A stretch of DNA of 64,000 bases from the NCBI RefSeq assembly GCF_014349105.1, contig NZ_JACSJI010000001.1, positions 398,659 to 462,658 of the forward strand. The letters are read 5' to 3'. Shown here piece after piece: positions 56,745-64,000 of the stretch. The notes beneath the pieces are model-generated. The model made no database searches and was not told the DNA's origin. It saw nothing but the letters and a program-made list of their open reading frames with translations. The DNA is from Caulobacter sp. 17J80-11 (GTDB lineage Bacteria > Pseudomonadota > Alphaproteobacteria > Caulobacterales > Caulobacteraceae). The stretch's first letter is position 1. Every line of letters starts with the position of its first letter. The position numbers were made by a program, and so were the translations under genes.

Positions 56745-57646
56745 GCTGGCGCGACACCCTGCCTGAGACCCGCGGCAAGCTGCTGAAGGGCGCGGAGCTG
56801 GCTCCGTTCACCTGGTTCCGCGTCGGCGGTCCGGCCGACGTGCTGTTCCTGCCCGAGGACCACGAGGACCTCGAAGCGTTCCTGAGGGGCCTGGACGCCG
56901 CGGTGCCGGTCACCGTGCTGGGCGTCGGCTCCAACACCCTGGTGCGCGACGGCGGCGTCGACGGCGTGGTGATCCGTCTCGGCAAGGCCTTCGGCCGGGT
57001 CGAGACCATGGACGCCAACCGCATCTACGCCGGCGCGGCCGTGCTGGACGCCACCCTCGCCAAGAAGGCCGCCGAGGCGGGCCTGGCGGGCCTGGAGTTC
57101 TTCCGCGGCGTGCCCGGCACCATCGGCGGCGCCTGCGTGATGAACGCCGGCTGCTACGGCGCCGAAACCAAGGACGTGCTGGTCGAGGCCTATGCGGTCG
57201 ACCGCGCCGGCGAGCGCCACGTGCTGTCGGCCGAGGACATGGGCTTCACCTATCGCCGCTCGGAAGCGGCCGCCACGCGCGGGCTGATCTTCACCGGGGC
57301 GGTGTTCCAGGGCGTGCCGGACGAGCCCGACGCGGTGATGGCGCGCATGGACGAGATCACCGCCCGGCGCGAGGCCACCCAGCCGATCAAGGAGAAGACC
57401 GGCGGCTCGACCTTCAAGAACCCGCAGGGCCACAGCTCCTGGAAGCTGGTCGACGACGCCGGCTGGCGCGGCAAGCCGTTCGGCGGCGCCCAGTTCTCCG
57501 AGCTGCACTCCAACTTCATGATCAACACCGGCGAGGCGACCGCCGCCGACCTCGAGGGTCTGGGCGAGGCCGTCCGGGCCGACGTGAAGGAGAAGTTCGG
57601 CGTCGAGCTGGAGTGGGAGATCAAGCGGATCGGCCGGGCGAAGTGA
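56741..57646 (+). CDS. murB: UDP-N-acetylenolpyruvoylglucosamine reductase MurB
   Basis: 301 residues from GTG 56741. FAD-binding blocks: [53 protein letters not shown] and [27 protein letters not shown]. The active-site Ser in GGSTFKNP and the late [10 protein letters not shown] are present, as in type II MurB lacking the E. coli loop. Reduces UDP-GlcNAc-enolpyruvate to UDP-MurNAc with NADPH. Confidence 0.97.
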   Translation: MSWRDTLPETRGKLLKGAELAPFTWFRVGGPADVLFLPEDHEDLEAFLRGLDAAVPVTVLGVGSNTLVRDGGVDGVVIRLGKAFGRVETMDANRIYAGAAVLDATLAKKAAEAGLAGLEFFRGVPGTIGGACVMNAGCYGAETKDVLVEAYAVDRAGERHVLSAEDMGFTYRRSEAAATRGLIFTGAVFQGVPDEPDAVMARMDEITARREATQPIKEKTGGSTFKNPQGHSSWKLVDDAGWRGKPFGGAQFSELHSNFMINTGEATAADLEGLGEAVRADVKEKFGVELEWEIKRIGRAK

Positions 57647-57709
57647 ACGGCTGATTAACCCTGCCGCGAGCACGCTCCCATTCTGGAAGGGCGCTCGGGG
57701 GAACGCCGC

Positions 57710-59293
57710 ATGCTGATAAAACGCCTGGCTCCGGTCGCCGCCTTGTGTGCGGCGGTGTTCGTCTTCTGCTGGAGCAGCATCGTCCTGTTTCGCGAGGGCG
57801 CGCTGTCGGTCGTCTGGCCGGCCAACGCTCTGGTTCTGGCCTTCATGGTCCGGTGGGCCCGCAACCAGGACGAGGCGGCGCTGGGACTGGGGGCGGCGGT
57901 CGGCGCCATGCTCGGCGCCAACCTGATCTGCGGCCTGCCCATGCTGCAGTCCTTCGGTTATCCGCTCGCCAACGGCGTCGAGATCGCCCTGGCCGCCTGG
58001 CTGGTTCGCGACTTGCGCGCGCCCCTGTCCGGCGGTCGGGACCTGATCCGCTTTCTGGGCGGGGCCGTAGTCCTCGCCCCGGCGGCCTGTGCGGCGGTCG
58101 CCGCCGTGGTCATGGCCGTCCTCGGCGAGCCGAACCTGCCGGGGGCGGTGCTTCGCTGGTGGCTGGCCGACGCGCTCGGCATGGCGGTGGTCACGCCTGT
58201 GGCGCTGTCGGTGAGCCGCGCTCACCTGCGCCGCGACCGCCAGGGCGTGGCCGTCAGCGTCGCGGCGCAACTGCTGGTGCTGGCCGGCGCGGCCCTGGTG
58301 TTCAGCCAGCCCTTTCCCGCGTTCGCCCTGCTATTCCCGCTGGTCATGCTGGCGGTGTTCGCCGACCGCGAGATGGGCGGCGCGATCGCCGTGGCCGGCG
58401 TGGCCCTGATCGCCGTCAGCGCCACCATGCTCGGCTTCGGCCCGGCCGCGGCTTTGCCTTTCAGCTTGTTCTTCGTGCAGGGCATGCTCGCCGCCCTGGT
58501 GCTGACTATCCACCCGGTCGCCGCCGTGCTGCGCCGCCTGGACGGCTACACCGCGGTGCTGGAGCGCGAGCGGGCCCGGGCCGTGGCGCTGAGCGACACC
58601 AAGACCCGCTTCCTGGCCCACGTCAGCCACGAGATCCGCTCGCCGCTGTCGGGCGTGGTCACCCTGGCCGAGATGATGGCGTCGGGCGCGCTGGGCGTGC
58701 TGACCCCGCGCCAGCACGAGATGATCGAGCGGATCGCCGCCAGCGGCGCCGAGATCGACGCCCTCTCGCGCGACCTGATCGACGCCGCCGCCATCCAGGC
58801 CGGGAAGGCCAAGGCCGTGCTGGCCGACGTGGCGGTCGGCGAGGTGGTGGCCACCGCCGTGGAGACCGCGCGCATGCGCACCCGCGACCAGGGGGCGAAG
58901 TTCGTGCTGGGGGCCGTGCGGGCCGACGCCGTGCTGCGCGCCGATCCGGCCCGGCTGCGCCAGGCGCTGGTGAACCTGCTGGTCAACGCCGTGAAGTACG
59001 GCGGCCGCCCGCCGGTCGTGCAGATCGACGTAGTCGAGTCCGAGGGGCGCGTGCGCATCCTGGTCAGCGACAACGGCCGCGGCGTGCCGCCGGATCGCCG
59101 CGAGGCGGTGTTCGGCGACTTCGATCGGGCCGGGGCCGAGACCAGCGACATCGAGGGCTGGGGCGTGGGCTTGAGCCTGTCGCGCGAACTGGTGCGTCTG
59201 CAGGGCGGCGAGCTGGGCGTGAGCGACGGCGCGTTGGGCGGCGCGGCCTTCTGGATAGACCTGCCGGGCGCGCCCGTGGCAGCCGCGGCTTGA
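57710..59293 (+). CDS. Membrane histidine kinase with MASE1-like sensor
   Basis: 527 residues from ATG 57710. Residues 1-270 carry about eight transmembrane helices resembling MASE1 (VWPANALVLAFMVRW, GAAVGAMLGANLICG, RWWLADALGMAVVTPVAL). The kinase core has the H box with His307 (FLAHVSHEIRSPLSG), the N box with Asn426 (LVNLLVNAVKY), G1 with Asp454 (SDNGRGVPPDRR) and G2 (GWGVGLSL). All phosphotransfer and ATP-binding residues are present. There is no receiver domain and no adjacent response regulator, so the partner is elsewhere. It sits between murB and ddl on the same strand, 63 bases after murB. Confidence 0.9.
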   Translation: MLIKRLAPVAALCAAVFVFCWSSIVLFREGALSVVWPANALVLAFMVRWARNQDEAALGLGAAVGAMLGANLICGLPMLQSFGYPLANGVEIALAAWLVRDLRAPLSGGRDLIRFLGGAVVLAPAACAAVAAVVMAVLGEPNLPGAVLRWWLADALGMAVVTPVALSVSRAHLRRDRQGVAVSVAAQLLVLAGAALVFSQPFPAFALLFPLVMLAVFADREMGGAIAVAGVALIAVSATMLGFGPAAALPFSLFFVQGMLAALVLTIHPVAAVLRRLDGYTAVLERERARAVALSDTKTRFLAHVSHEIRSPLSGVVTLAEMMASGALGVLTPRQHEMIERIAASGAEIDALSRDLIDAAAIQAGKAKAVLADVAVGEVVATAVETARMRTRDQGAKFVLGAVRADAVLRADPARLRQALVNLLVNAVKYGGRPPVVQIDVVESEGRVRILVSDNGRGVPPDRREAVFGDFDRAGAETSDIEGWGVGLSLSRELVRLQGGELGVSDGALGGAAFWIDLPGAPVAAAA

Positions 59294-59391
59294 AGCCGCT
59301 GCAGTAACGCGCTTTTCAGCCGTCGCGCCCCCTATGACGTCGTAGAACCAGGCGCTATCAGCCCCGCTCAAGCTCAAGACGGATCCCTCGC

Positions 59392-60333
59392 ATGACCGCC
59401 AAGTCTCTCGCCGATCTCCACGTCGCCGTTCTGCTGGGCGGCATCAGCTCGGAGCGCGAGGTGTCGCTGGTCTCAGGGGCCTCGTGCGCCGACGCGCTGG
59501 AGCGACAGGGCGCGAAGGTCAGCCGCGTGGACGCCGGTCGCGACCTGGCCGAGGTGCTGACGAAGCTGAAGCCTGACGTGGTGTTCAACGCGCTCCACGG
59601 CGCCTGGGGCGAGGACGGTTGCGTCCAGGGCATCCTGGAGACCCTGCAGATCCCATACACCCACTCCGGCGTGCTGCCCTCGGCGCTGGCCATGGACAAG
59701 GCCAAGGCCAAGGCGGTGCTGACCGCGGCCGGCGTGGAGATGCCGGGCGGCGGCCTCTACGACCGTCACGCGGTGGCGCGCGACCACGTCATGGCCCCGC
59801 CCTACGTGGTGAAGCCGAACGCCGAGGGTTCCTCGGTCGGCGTCTTCCTGGTCTTCGAGGGCGCCAACGGCCCGCCGAGCGCGGTGGGCGAGGAGAGCTG
59901 GACCTACGGCGAACAGGTGATGGTCGAGCCCTACATCGCCGGCAAGGAACTGGCCGTGGCGGTGATCGGCGAGGCGAGCGGCCCGCGCGCCCTGGCGGTG
60001 ACCGACATCGTCTCGGCCACCGGCTTCTACGACTACGAGGCGAAGTACGGCGAAGGCGGCTCACACCACGTGCTGCCCGCGCCCATTCCGCCGGCCGTGG
60101 CCGAGCGCGCCATGCGCATGGCCGAGCGCGCGCACGCCGCTTTGGGTTGCCGTGGTATTACGCGAAGCGACTTCCGTTATGACGATGTTAAGGACGTCCT
60201 GGTCCTCTTAGAGGTCAACACTCAGCCCGGCATGACGCCGACCTCGCTCGCGCCCGAGCAGGCCGCGTACGTCGGGATGAGCTTCGAAGACCTCGTCAGG
60301 TGGATCGTGGAGGACGCCTCATGCCCGCGGTAG
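59392..60333 (+). CDS. ddl: D-alanine--D-alanine ligase
   Basis: 313 residues from ATG 59392. ATP-grasp fold with the N-terminal [105 protein letters not shown]. The Glu/Ser/Tyr/Asn residues of the active site are recognisable. Forms D-Ala-D-Ala for MurF. Overlaps ftsQ by 13 bases, so ddl, ftsQ and ftsA likely form the distal transcription unit. Confidence 0.97.
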   Translation: MTAKSLADLHVAVLLGGISSEREVSLVSGASCADALERQGAKVSRVDAGRDLAEVLTKLKPDVVFNALHGAWGEDGCVQGILETLQIPYTHSGVLPSALAMDKAKAKAVLTAAGVEMPGGGLYDRHAVARDHVMAPPYVVKPNAEGSSVGVFLVFEGANGPPSAVGEESWTYGEQVMVEPYIAGKELAVAVIGEASGPRALAVTDIVSATGFYDYEAKYGEGGSHHVLPAPIPPAVAERAMRMAERAHAALGCRGITRSDFRYDDVKDVLVLLEVNTQPGMTPTSLAPEQAAYVGMSFEDLVRWIVEDASCPR

Positions 60334-61217
60334 TGCGGGGCGGCCGGAAGCAAGCTCCGACGCCGAAGAAGGCGGGCAAGACGACCAACCGCAGCGCGCG
60401 TCCCGCGCCGCGCGGCGGGCGTCCGCCGCACGCCGACGTCGGTCGTGTGCCGCCCAGGCTGGGGATCGCCGTGGCCGCGGGCGTCGTCGTTCTGGGCCTG
60501 ACCCTGACCATGGCGACGGGCGGCCGGGCGCAGGCGTTCAGCGCCGCGGTCGGCCAGGGCGTCGACAACCAGCTGGCGGCCATGGGCTTCAAGCTGAAGG
60601 CCGTGCACATCAAGGGCGCCTCGCCCGAGGCCCTGCCGTACGTGCAGCGCGCGCTCAACCTGCGCCGCGGCCAGCCGCTGGCCCGGCTGAACCTGGCCGA
60701 GCTGCAGGGGCGGGTGAAGGCGGTGGGCTGGGTCAAGGACGCCAAGGTGGTGCGCCTGCTGCCCGACACCCTGGTGATCTCGGTCACCGAGCGCGAGCGC
60801 CTGGCCGTGTGGCAGCACGAGGGCCGCGCCGCGGTGATCGACGCCGAGGGCCAGGTGATCCCGGAAGCCGATCCGGGCCGCTTCCCCGACCTGCCGCTGG
60901 TGGTGGGCGAGGGGGCCGACATTACGGCGGGCGAGATCCTGCCGCTGGTGGTTCAGCGGCCGCGGCTGCTGGGCCGGCTGGAGGCCCTGGTGCGCGTGGA
61001 CACGCGCCGCTGGGACCTGCGGCTGAAGGACGGCAGCCTGATCCAGCTTCCGGCGGTGGACGAGGAGTCCGCCCTGATCCAGCTGGACCAGCTGGATCAG
61101 CGCTCGCGGGTGTTGGAACTGGGGTTTGCGCGGATCGACCTGCGCGACCCGGAAATGATCGCGGTCCGACCGCGCGACGGCCGTCAGGTCGTCGCGCCGG
61201 CCGCGGGTGGTGCTTGA
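60321..61217 (+). CDS. ftsQ: Cell division protein FtsQ
   Basis: 298 residues from ATG 60321, which begins 13 bases inside ddl with GTGGAGGACG as ribosome site. A long basic, proline-rich cytoplasmic tail (about 50 residues) precedes a transmembrane helix ([19 protein letters not shown]). The POTRA domain follows ([70 protein letters not shown] in short motifs such as [11 protein letters not shown]). The FtsQ C-terminal beta domain ends [18 protein letters not shown]. Connects FtsL/B to the divisome. Confidence 0.95.
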   Translation: MPAVVRGGRKQAPTPKKAGKTTNRSARPAPRGGRPPHADVGRVPPRLGIAVAAGVVVLGLTLTMATGGRAQAFSAAVGQGVDNQLAAMGFKLKAVHIKGASPEALPYVQRALNLRRGQPLARLNLAELQGRVKAVGWVKDAKVVRLLPDTLVISVTERERLAVWQHEGRAAVIDAEGQVIPEADPGRFPDLPLVVGEGADITAGEILPLVVQRPRLLGRLEALVRVDTRRWDLRLKDGSLIQLPAVDEESALIQLDQLDQRSRVLELGFARIDLRDPEMIAVRPRDGRQVVAPAAGGA

Positions 61218-61251
61218 GTAATTTTCGGATCTAGGGGCGCGGGGGCGTTCG

Positions 61252-62589
61252 ATGTCGCGGCTGGATGACAAGCGCGAAGCGAGAGACGGCATGAAGACGC
61301 TGGGCGGCGGACGCTCGCCGGTGATCGCCGCCCTGGACCTGGGCGCGTCGAAGATCGGCTGCTTCATCATGAAGGCGGACGGCATCCGCCGCTCCGACCG
61401 CACCGTGCGTGTGGCCGGGGTCGGCTACGTGCAGTCGCGCGGCGTGAAGAACGGCCTGATCGTCAACATGGAGGACGCCGCCCAGGCGATCGCCCAGGCG
61501 GTCGAGCGGGCCGAGACCATGGCCGGCGTGCCGGTGCACGCGGTCACCGTCACCACCGCCGGCGGCCAGCCGGTCAGCCACCGGGTGTCGATCCAGGTGC
61601 CGCTGGGCCAGCGCCCGATCGCCGACACCGACCTGACGCGCGCCATCGCCCAGGCCCTGGCCCAGGTGCGCTATCCCAACCGCCGGCCGGTCCACCTGCT
61701 GCCGATCGCCTGGTCGGTCGACGGCCAGCGCGGCGTGCGCGACCCGCGCAACATGTACGGCCGCACGCTGGGCCTGGACCTGCTGGTCGTGACCATGAAC
61801 GAGAGCGCCTTCCAGACGCTCGGCCACTGCCTGGACCTGGCGCACCTGGAGCTGACCGGCGTGGTCGCCGCGCCGCTGGCCTCGGCCCTGGCGTCGCTCG
61901 AAGACGACGAGATGGACCTGGGCTGCGTCTGCATCGACATGGGCGGCGGCTCGACCTCGGCGGCGGTGTTCGCCGGCGGCTCGCTGGTACACGTCGACAG
62001 CCTGACGGTGGGCGGCGGCCACGTCACCGCCGACATCGCCCGCGGCATCTCCACCTCCCTGGCCGGCGCCGAGCGCATCAAGGTGCTGCACGGCTCGGCC
62101 ATCGCCTCGGCCAACGAGGACCGCGAGACCATCGAGGCGCCGCCGCGCGGCGACGATCCGGGCGCCGGCCCGATCGTGGTGCCCCGCTCCATCGTCAAGA
62201 ACATCATCGCCCCGCGCGTCGAGGAGACCTTCGAACTGGTGCGCGAGCGCCTGAAGGCCGCCGACGTCATGCTCGACCCCGGCGCCGGCGTGGTGCTGAC
62301 CGGCGGCGCCAGCCAGCTGGCCGGCGTGCGCGAACTGGCCGTGCGCGTGTTCGACCGCCCCGTCCGCCTGGGCCGTCCGCGCCGCGCGCCCCACCTGGCC
62401 GACGCCGCCGCCGGGCCGGCCTTCTGCTCGGCCGCCGGCGTGCTGCTGCGCGCCGCCTACGGCCCGCGCGAAGCGGTCTCCACCCGCAAGCTGATGGCCG
62501 GCAAGGTCGGCCCGAAGGACGCGCCCCAGGCCCCGCAGTCAGGCGGCGTGCTCAGCCGCGCGGCCGGGTGGCTGAAGGAAAACCTGTAA
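61252..62589 (+). CDS. ftsA: Cell division protein FtsA
   Basis: 445 residues, actin-like. ATP-binding motifs: VIAALDLGASKIGCFIM (phosphate 1), CIDMGGGSTSAAVFAGGSLV (phosphate 2) and VVLTGGASQLAGVRELA (adenosine). The SHS2 1C domain lies between (GRTLGLDLLVVTMNES). The C-terminus LSRAAGWLKENL is the amphipathic membrane-targeting helix. It anchors FtsZ filaments to the membrane. ftsZ is not the next gene: the following sequence is an intergenic repeat and then opposite-strand genes. Confidence 0.97.
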   Translation: MSRLDDKREARDGMKTLGGGRSPVIAALDLGASKIGCFIMKADGIRRSDRTVRVAGVGYVQSRGVKNGLIVNMEDAAQAIAQAVERAETMAGVPVHAVTVTTAGGQPVSHRVSIQVPLGQRPIADTDLTRAIAQALAQVRYPNRRPVHLLPIAWSVDGQRGVRDPRNMYGRTLGLDLLVVTMNESAFQTLGHCLDLAHLELTGVVAAPLASALASLEDDEMDLGCVCIDMGGGSTSAAVFAGGSLVHVDSLTVGGGHVTADIARGISTSLAGAERIKVLHGSAIASANEDRETIEAPPRGDDPGAGPIVVPRSIVKNIIAPRVEETFELVRERLKAADVMLDPGAGVVLTGGASQLAGVRELAVRVFDRPVRLGRPRRAPHLADAAAGPAFCSAAGVLLRAAYGPREAVSTRKLMAGKVGPKDAPQAPQSGGVLSRAAGWLKENL

Positions 62590-62781
62590 GCGCTCCTTCT
62601 CCCGGCGGGAGAAGGACGGGACCCGCGCACCGGAGCGAAGCGGAGGTTCGCGCGGGAGGATGAGGGATTACGGATTGCGGCGGCCTTGGCGCGCCAGTTC
62701 CTGCGCCCTCCCGTGACCCTCGCCCTCCCACGTCGCTAAAGCGACGCGGGCCCCTCCCTCTCCCGACCGGGAGAGGGAATG
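62590..62781. repeat. Intergenic mosaic repeat with several hairpins
   Basis: 192 bases between convergent ftsA and the ABC gene are made almost entirely of inverted repeats. TCCTTCTCCC/GGGAGAAGGA occupies 62594-62616. CCCGCGC (62622-62628) pairs with GCGCGGG (62650-62656). CGTCGC-TAAA-GCGACG lies at 62731-62746. TCCCTCTCCC/GGGAGAGGGA occupies 62755-62778. The unit looks like a dispersed genomic repeat of the kind common between genes in this group, and the outer hairpins may terminate transcription from both sides. Confidence 0.75.
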
Positions 62782-63504
62782 CTACGCCCTCACCCTCGCC
62801 ACCAGGTCCGCCTCGAACGCCGCCAGGTCCGTGCGCGCAGCCGCCAGATCCGCCGGCGAGAACCGCGCCACGGCGCGGCCGTCGCGCATCAGCACGCCGT
62901 GGTCGCACCAGGTGGCCAGGGTGCCGATGTCGTGCAGGGCGCTGACCACCGTCACGCCGTGCTCGCGGGTGATGGCGCGCAACGCCGTCTTCAGGTCGTG
63001 GGCGACGGCCGGGTCCAGCCAGTTGAACGGCTCGTCCAGCAGCACCACGCGCGGCGCGCCGGCGAAGGCCAGGCGCACGGCCAGCCGCTGCTTCTGGCCG
63101 GCCGACAGCTCGGCGACGTAGCTCCCCCAGAAGGCGGCGAGGTCCAGCGCCGCCTCGATCGCGGCGGCGACCGGATCGCCTTCGCCGCCGGAGGCCTGCT
63201 CGACCAGGCGCACCAGGTCGGCGCCGCTGATCCCCTTGGGCAGGCTCTCAAGCGTCGGCGTCAGGCCGATGCCGGCCGCGCGGCGCGCGGGGTCGTGCTC
63301 GCAGGCCCGGCCGGCCAGGCGGATGGTCCCGCGCTCGGGCGCCATGCGCCCGGCCAGGCAGCGCAGCAGGGTGGTCTTGCCGCTGCCGTTGGCGCCGACC
63401 ACGCCCCACCAGCCGGGCGCGTCGATGCGCAGGTCGAAGTCTCGGAGCGCCGGGCGAGGGCCGTGCCGCGCGGTCAGGCCGGCCACGTCGAGGATCGGGG
63501 TCAT
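62782..63504 (-). CDS. ABC transporter ATP-binding protein
   Basis: 240 residues from ATG 63504 (GGAG six bases before); ATG 63516 is an alternative. Walker A VGANGSGKTTLLRCLAG, signature ELSAGQKQRLAVRLAFA (a SAGQ variant of LSGGQ), Walker B RVVLLDEPFNWLD and switch His in SALHDIG are present. The domain is short with a compact C-terminus, like ABC-2 or CcmA-type exporters. The start overlaps the stop of the upstream membrane gene (ATGA), which marks that gene as its permease. Substrate unknown. Confidence 0.9.
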   Translation of the reverse strand: MTPILDVAGLTARHGPRPALRDFDLRIDAPGWWGVVGANGSGKTTLLRCLAGRMAPERGTIRLAGRACEHDPARRAAGIGLTPTLESLPKGISGADLVRLVEQASGGEGDPVAAAIEAALDLAAFWGSYVAELSAGQKQRLAVRLAFAGAPRVVLLDEPFNWLDPAVAHDLKTALRAITREHGVTVVSALHDIGTLATWCDHGVLMRDGRAVARFSPADLAAARTDLAAFEADLVARVRA

Positions 63505-64000
63505 GCGGCGCTCCATCGGCGGCGGGCGGCGGTCCGGGCCAGCAGGGCCAGGCCGCCGGCGACGAACAGGACGGCGAAGGGGCCCAGCGCCGAGGCGGCG
63601 AGGGCGGCCAGGGCGGCGTAGATCCCCAGCCGCGGCGGGCCGGCGACTGGCCCGTAGGCGAGCTGGTTCAGGTGGGCCACCGCTAAGGCCAGACCGCAGG
63701 CGAGCACGCCCGCGACGACCGCCGCCGCGCCCGCGAGGCCGACGGCTGGAACAGCGACGGCGGCGACGCCCGCCAGCAGGCCGACCGCCGCGGGCGCGAC
63801 GGCGAAGTCGACGAGCAGGCGCCTGAGCGAGCGTGGCGTGCGGGCCAGGAAGACGAACAGGTCCGGCGACGGCGCCGCCAGCGCGCCGCAGGCCCAGGCG
63901 CCGCCGAACAGAAGGCCGTGGACCGCGCCCGGATTGCCGTTGGCCTGGGCCAGGCGGGCGAGCGCGGCGCAGGCGGCCGCGGCGGCCCCAAGCCACGCCC
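63501..64000 (-). CDS. Membrane protein, probable permease of the ABC transporter (N-terminus outside window)
   Basis: The frame on the minus strand is open from the stop at 63501 to the right edge, at least 166 residues. An internal GTG at 63707 is not the true start, because hydrophobic gene-like sequence continues upstream without a stop. Several transmembrane segments are seen, for example LRRLLVDFAVAPAAVGLLAG, AAAVVAGVLACGLALAVAH and LGIYAALAALAASALGPFAVLFVAGG. A charged tail (ARTAARRRWSAA) ends it. It overlaps the ATP-binding gene by four bases and is its likely permease. About 5-6 helices are visible; more may lie to the right. Confidence 0.75.
   Translation of the reverse strand, partial: AWLGAAAAACAALARLAQANGNPGAVHGLLFGGAWACGALAAPSPDLFVFLARTPRSLRRLLVDFAVAPAAVGLLAGVAAVAVPAVGLAGAAAVVAGVLACGLALAVAHLNQLAYGPVAGPPRLGIYAALAALAASALGPFAVLFVAGGLALLARTAARRRWSAA

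Overview
The window is chromosomal DNA of a high-GC alphaproteobacterium, most likely family Caulobacteraceae (Caulobacter or Phenylobacterium type). This is inferred from strong G/C bias at third codon positions, a TonB-receptor-rich gene set, a split two-gene methionine synthase behind an ArsR-methyltransferase fusion, and a near-complete division and cell-wall (dcw) cluster in alphaproteobacterial order. I see no insertion sequence, prophage, CRISPR array or restriction system.

Layout. Positions 1-15500 hold housekeeping and envelope genes: the 3' part of panD, an exported amidohydrolase, a SIMPL-domain protein, a CAT-anticodon tRNA closely followed by a periplasmic peroxiredoxin, a SPOR protein, a thermonuclease, a nucleoside deaminase, a TRIC-type channel, small regulators and lipoproteins, a parallel beta-helix protein paired with a Sel1 lipoprotein, a methyltransferase/fRMsr pair, a SemiSWEET and an S9 dipeptidyl peptidase. 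An AT-rich divergent region with two spaced dyads separates the peptidase from a 975-residue TonB-dependent receptor (16032-18959). After ettA comes a secreted RTX/GH16 glycanase with Thr-Pro linkers. It is followed by small metabolic genes, an SDR with an atypical active site and a debranching-type glucosidase.

Positions 29583-35231 form a methionine-cycle operon: an ArsR-methyltransferase fusion, metF and split metH, joined by 1-4 base overlaps. Its start codon lies three bases after a perfect 24-bp palindrome. A TerB-J protein, an AmiD-type amidase and the RNase P RNA (37943-38335) follow.

Positions 38498-62589 are the dcw cluster: mraZ-rsmH-ftsL-ftsI-murE-murF-mraY-murD-ftsW-murG, then murC-murB, then ddl-ftsQ-ftsA. 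It is interrupted twice. A block between murG and murC holds a small exported protein and four opposite-strand genes (HExxH protein, AAC(3), M13 peptidase, Arr). A MASE1-type histidine kinase sits between murB and ddl. ftsA is followed by an intergenic mosaic repeat and an opposite-strand ABC transporter, so ftsZ is not adjacent. A triplet of CCCA/TGGG boxes at exact 10-bp spacing upstream of mraZ matches the known MraZ operator layout.

How the genes work together: the dcw genes supply UDP-MurNAc-pentapeptide synthesis (MurB-F), lipid I/II (MraY, MurG) and septal synthesis (FtsW, FtsI, FtsL, FtsQ, FtsA). MetF and the two MetH halves regenerate methionine from homocysteine, probably under control of the SahR-like first gene. 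Strongest points for follow-up are the palindrome and likely leaderless start of the metF operon, the reverse-oriented MraZ boxes, the antibiotic-modification/zinc-peptidase island inside the dcw cluster, and the Shine-Dalgarno hairpin in front of the RTX/GH16 gene.
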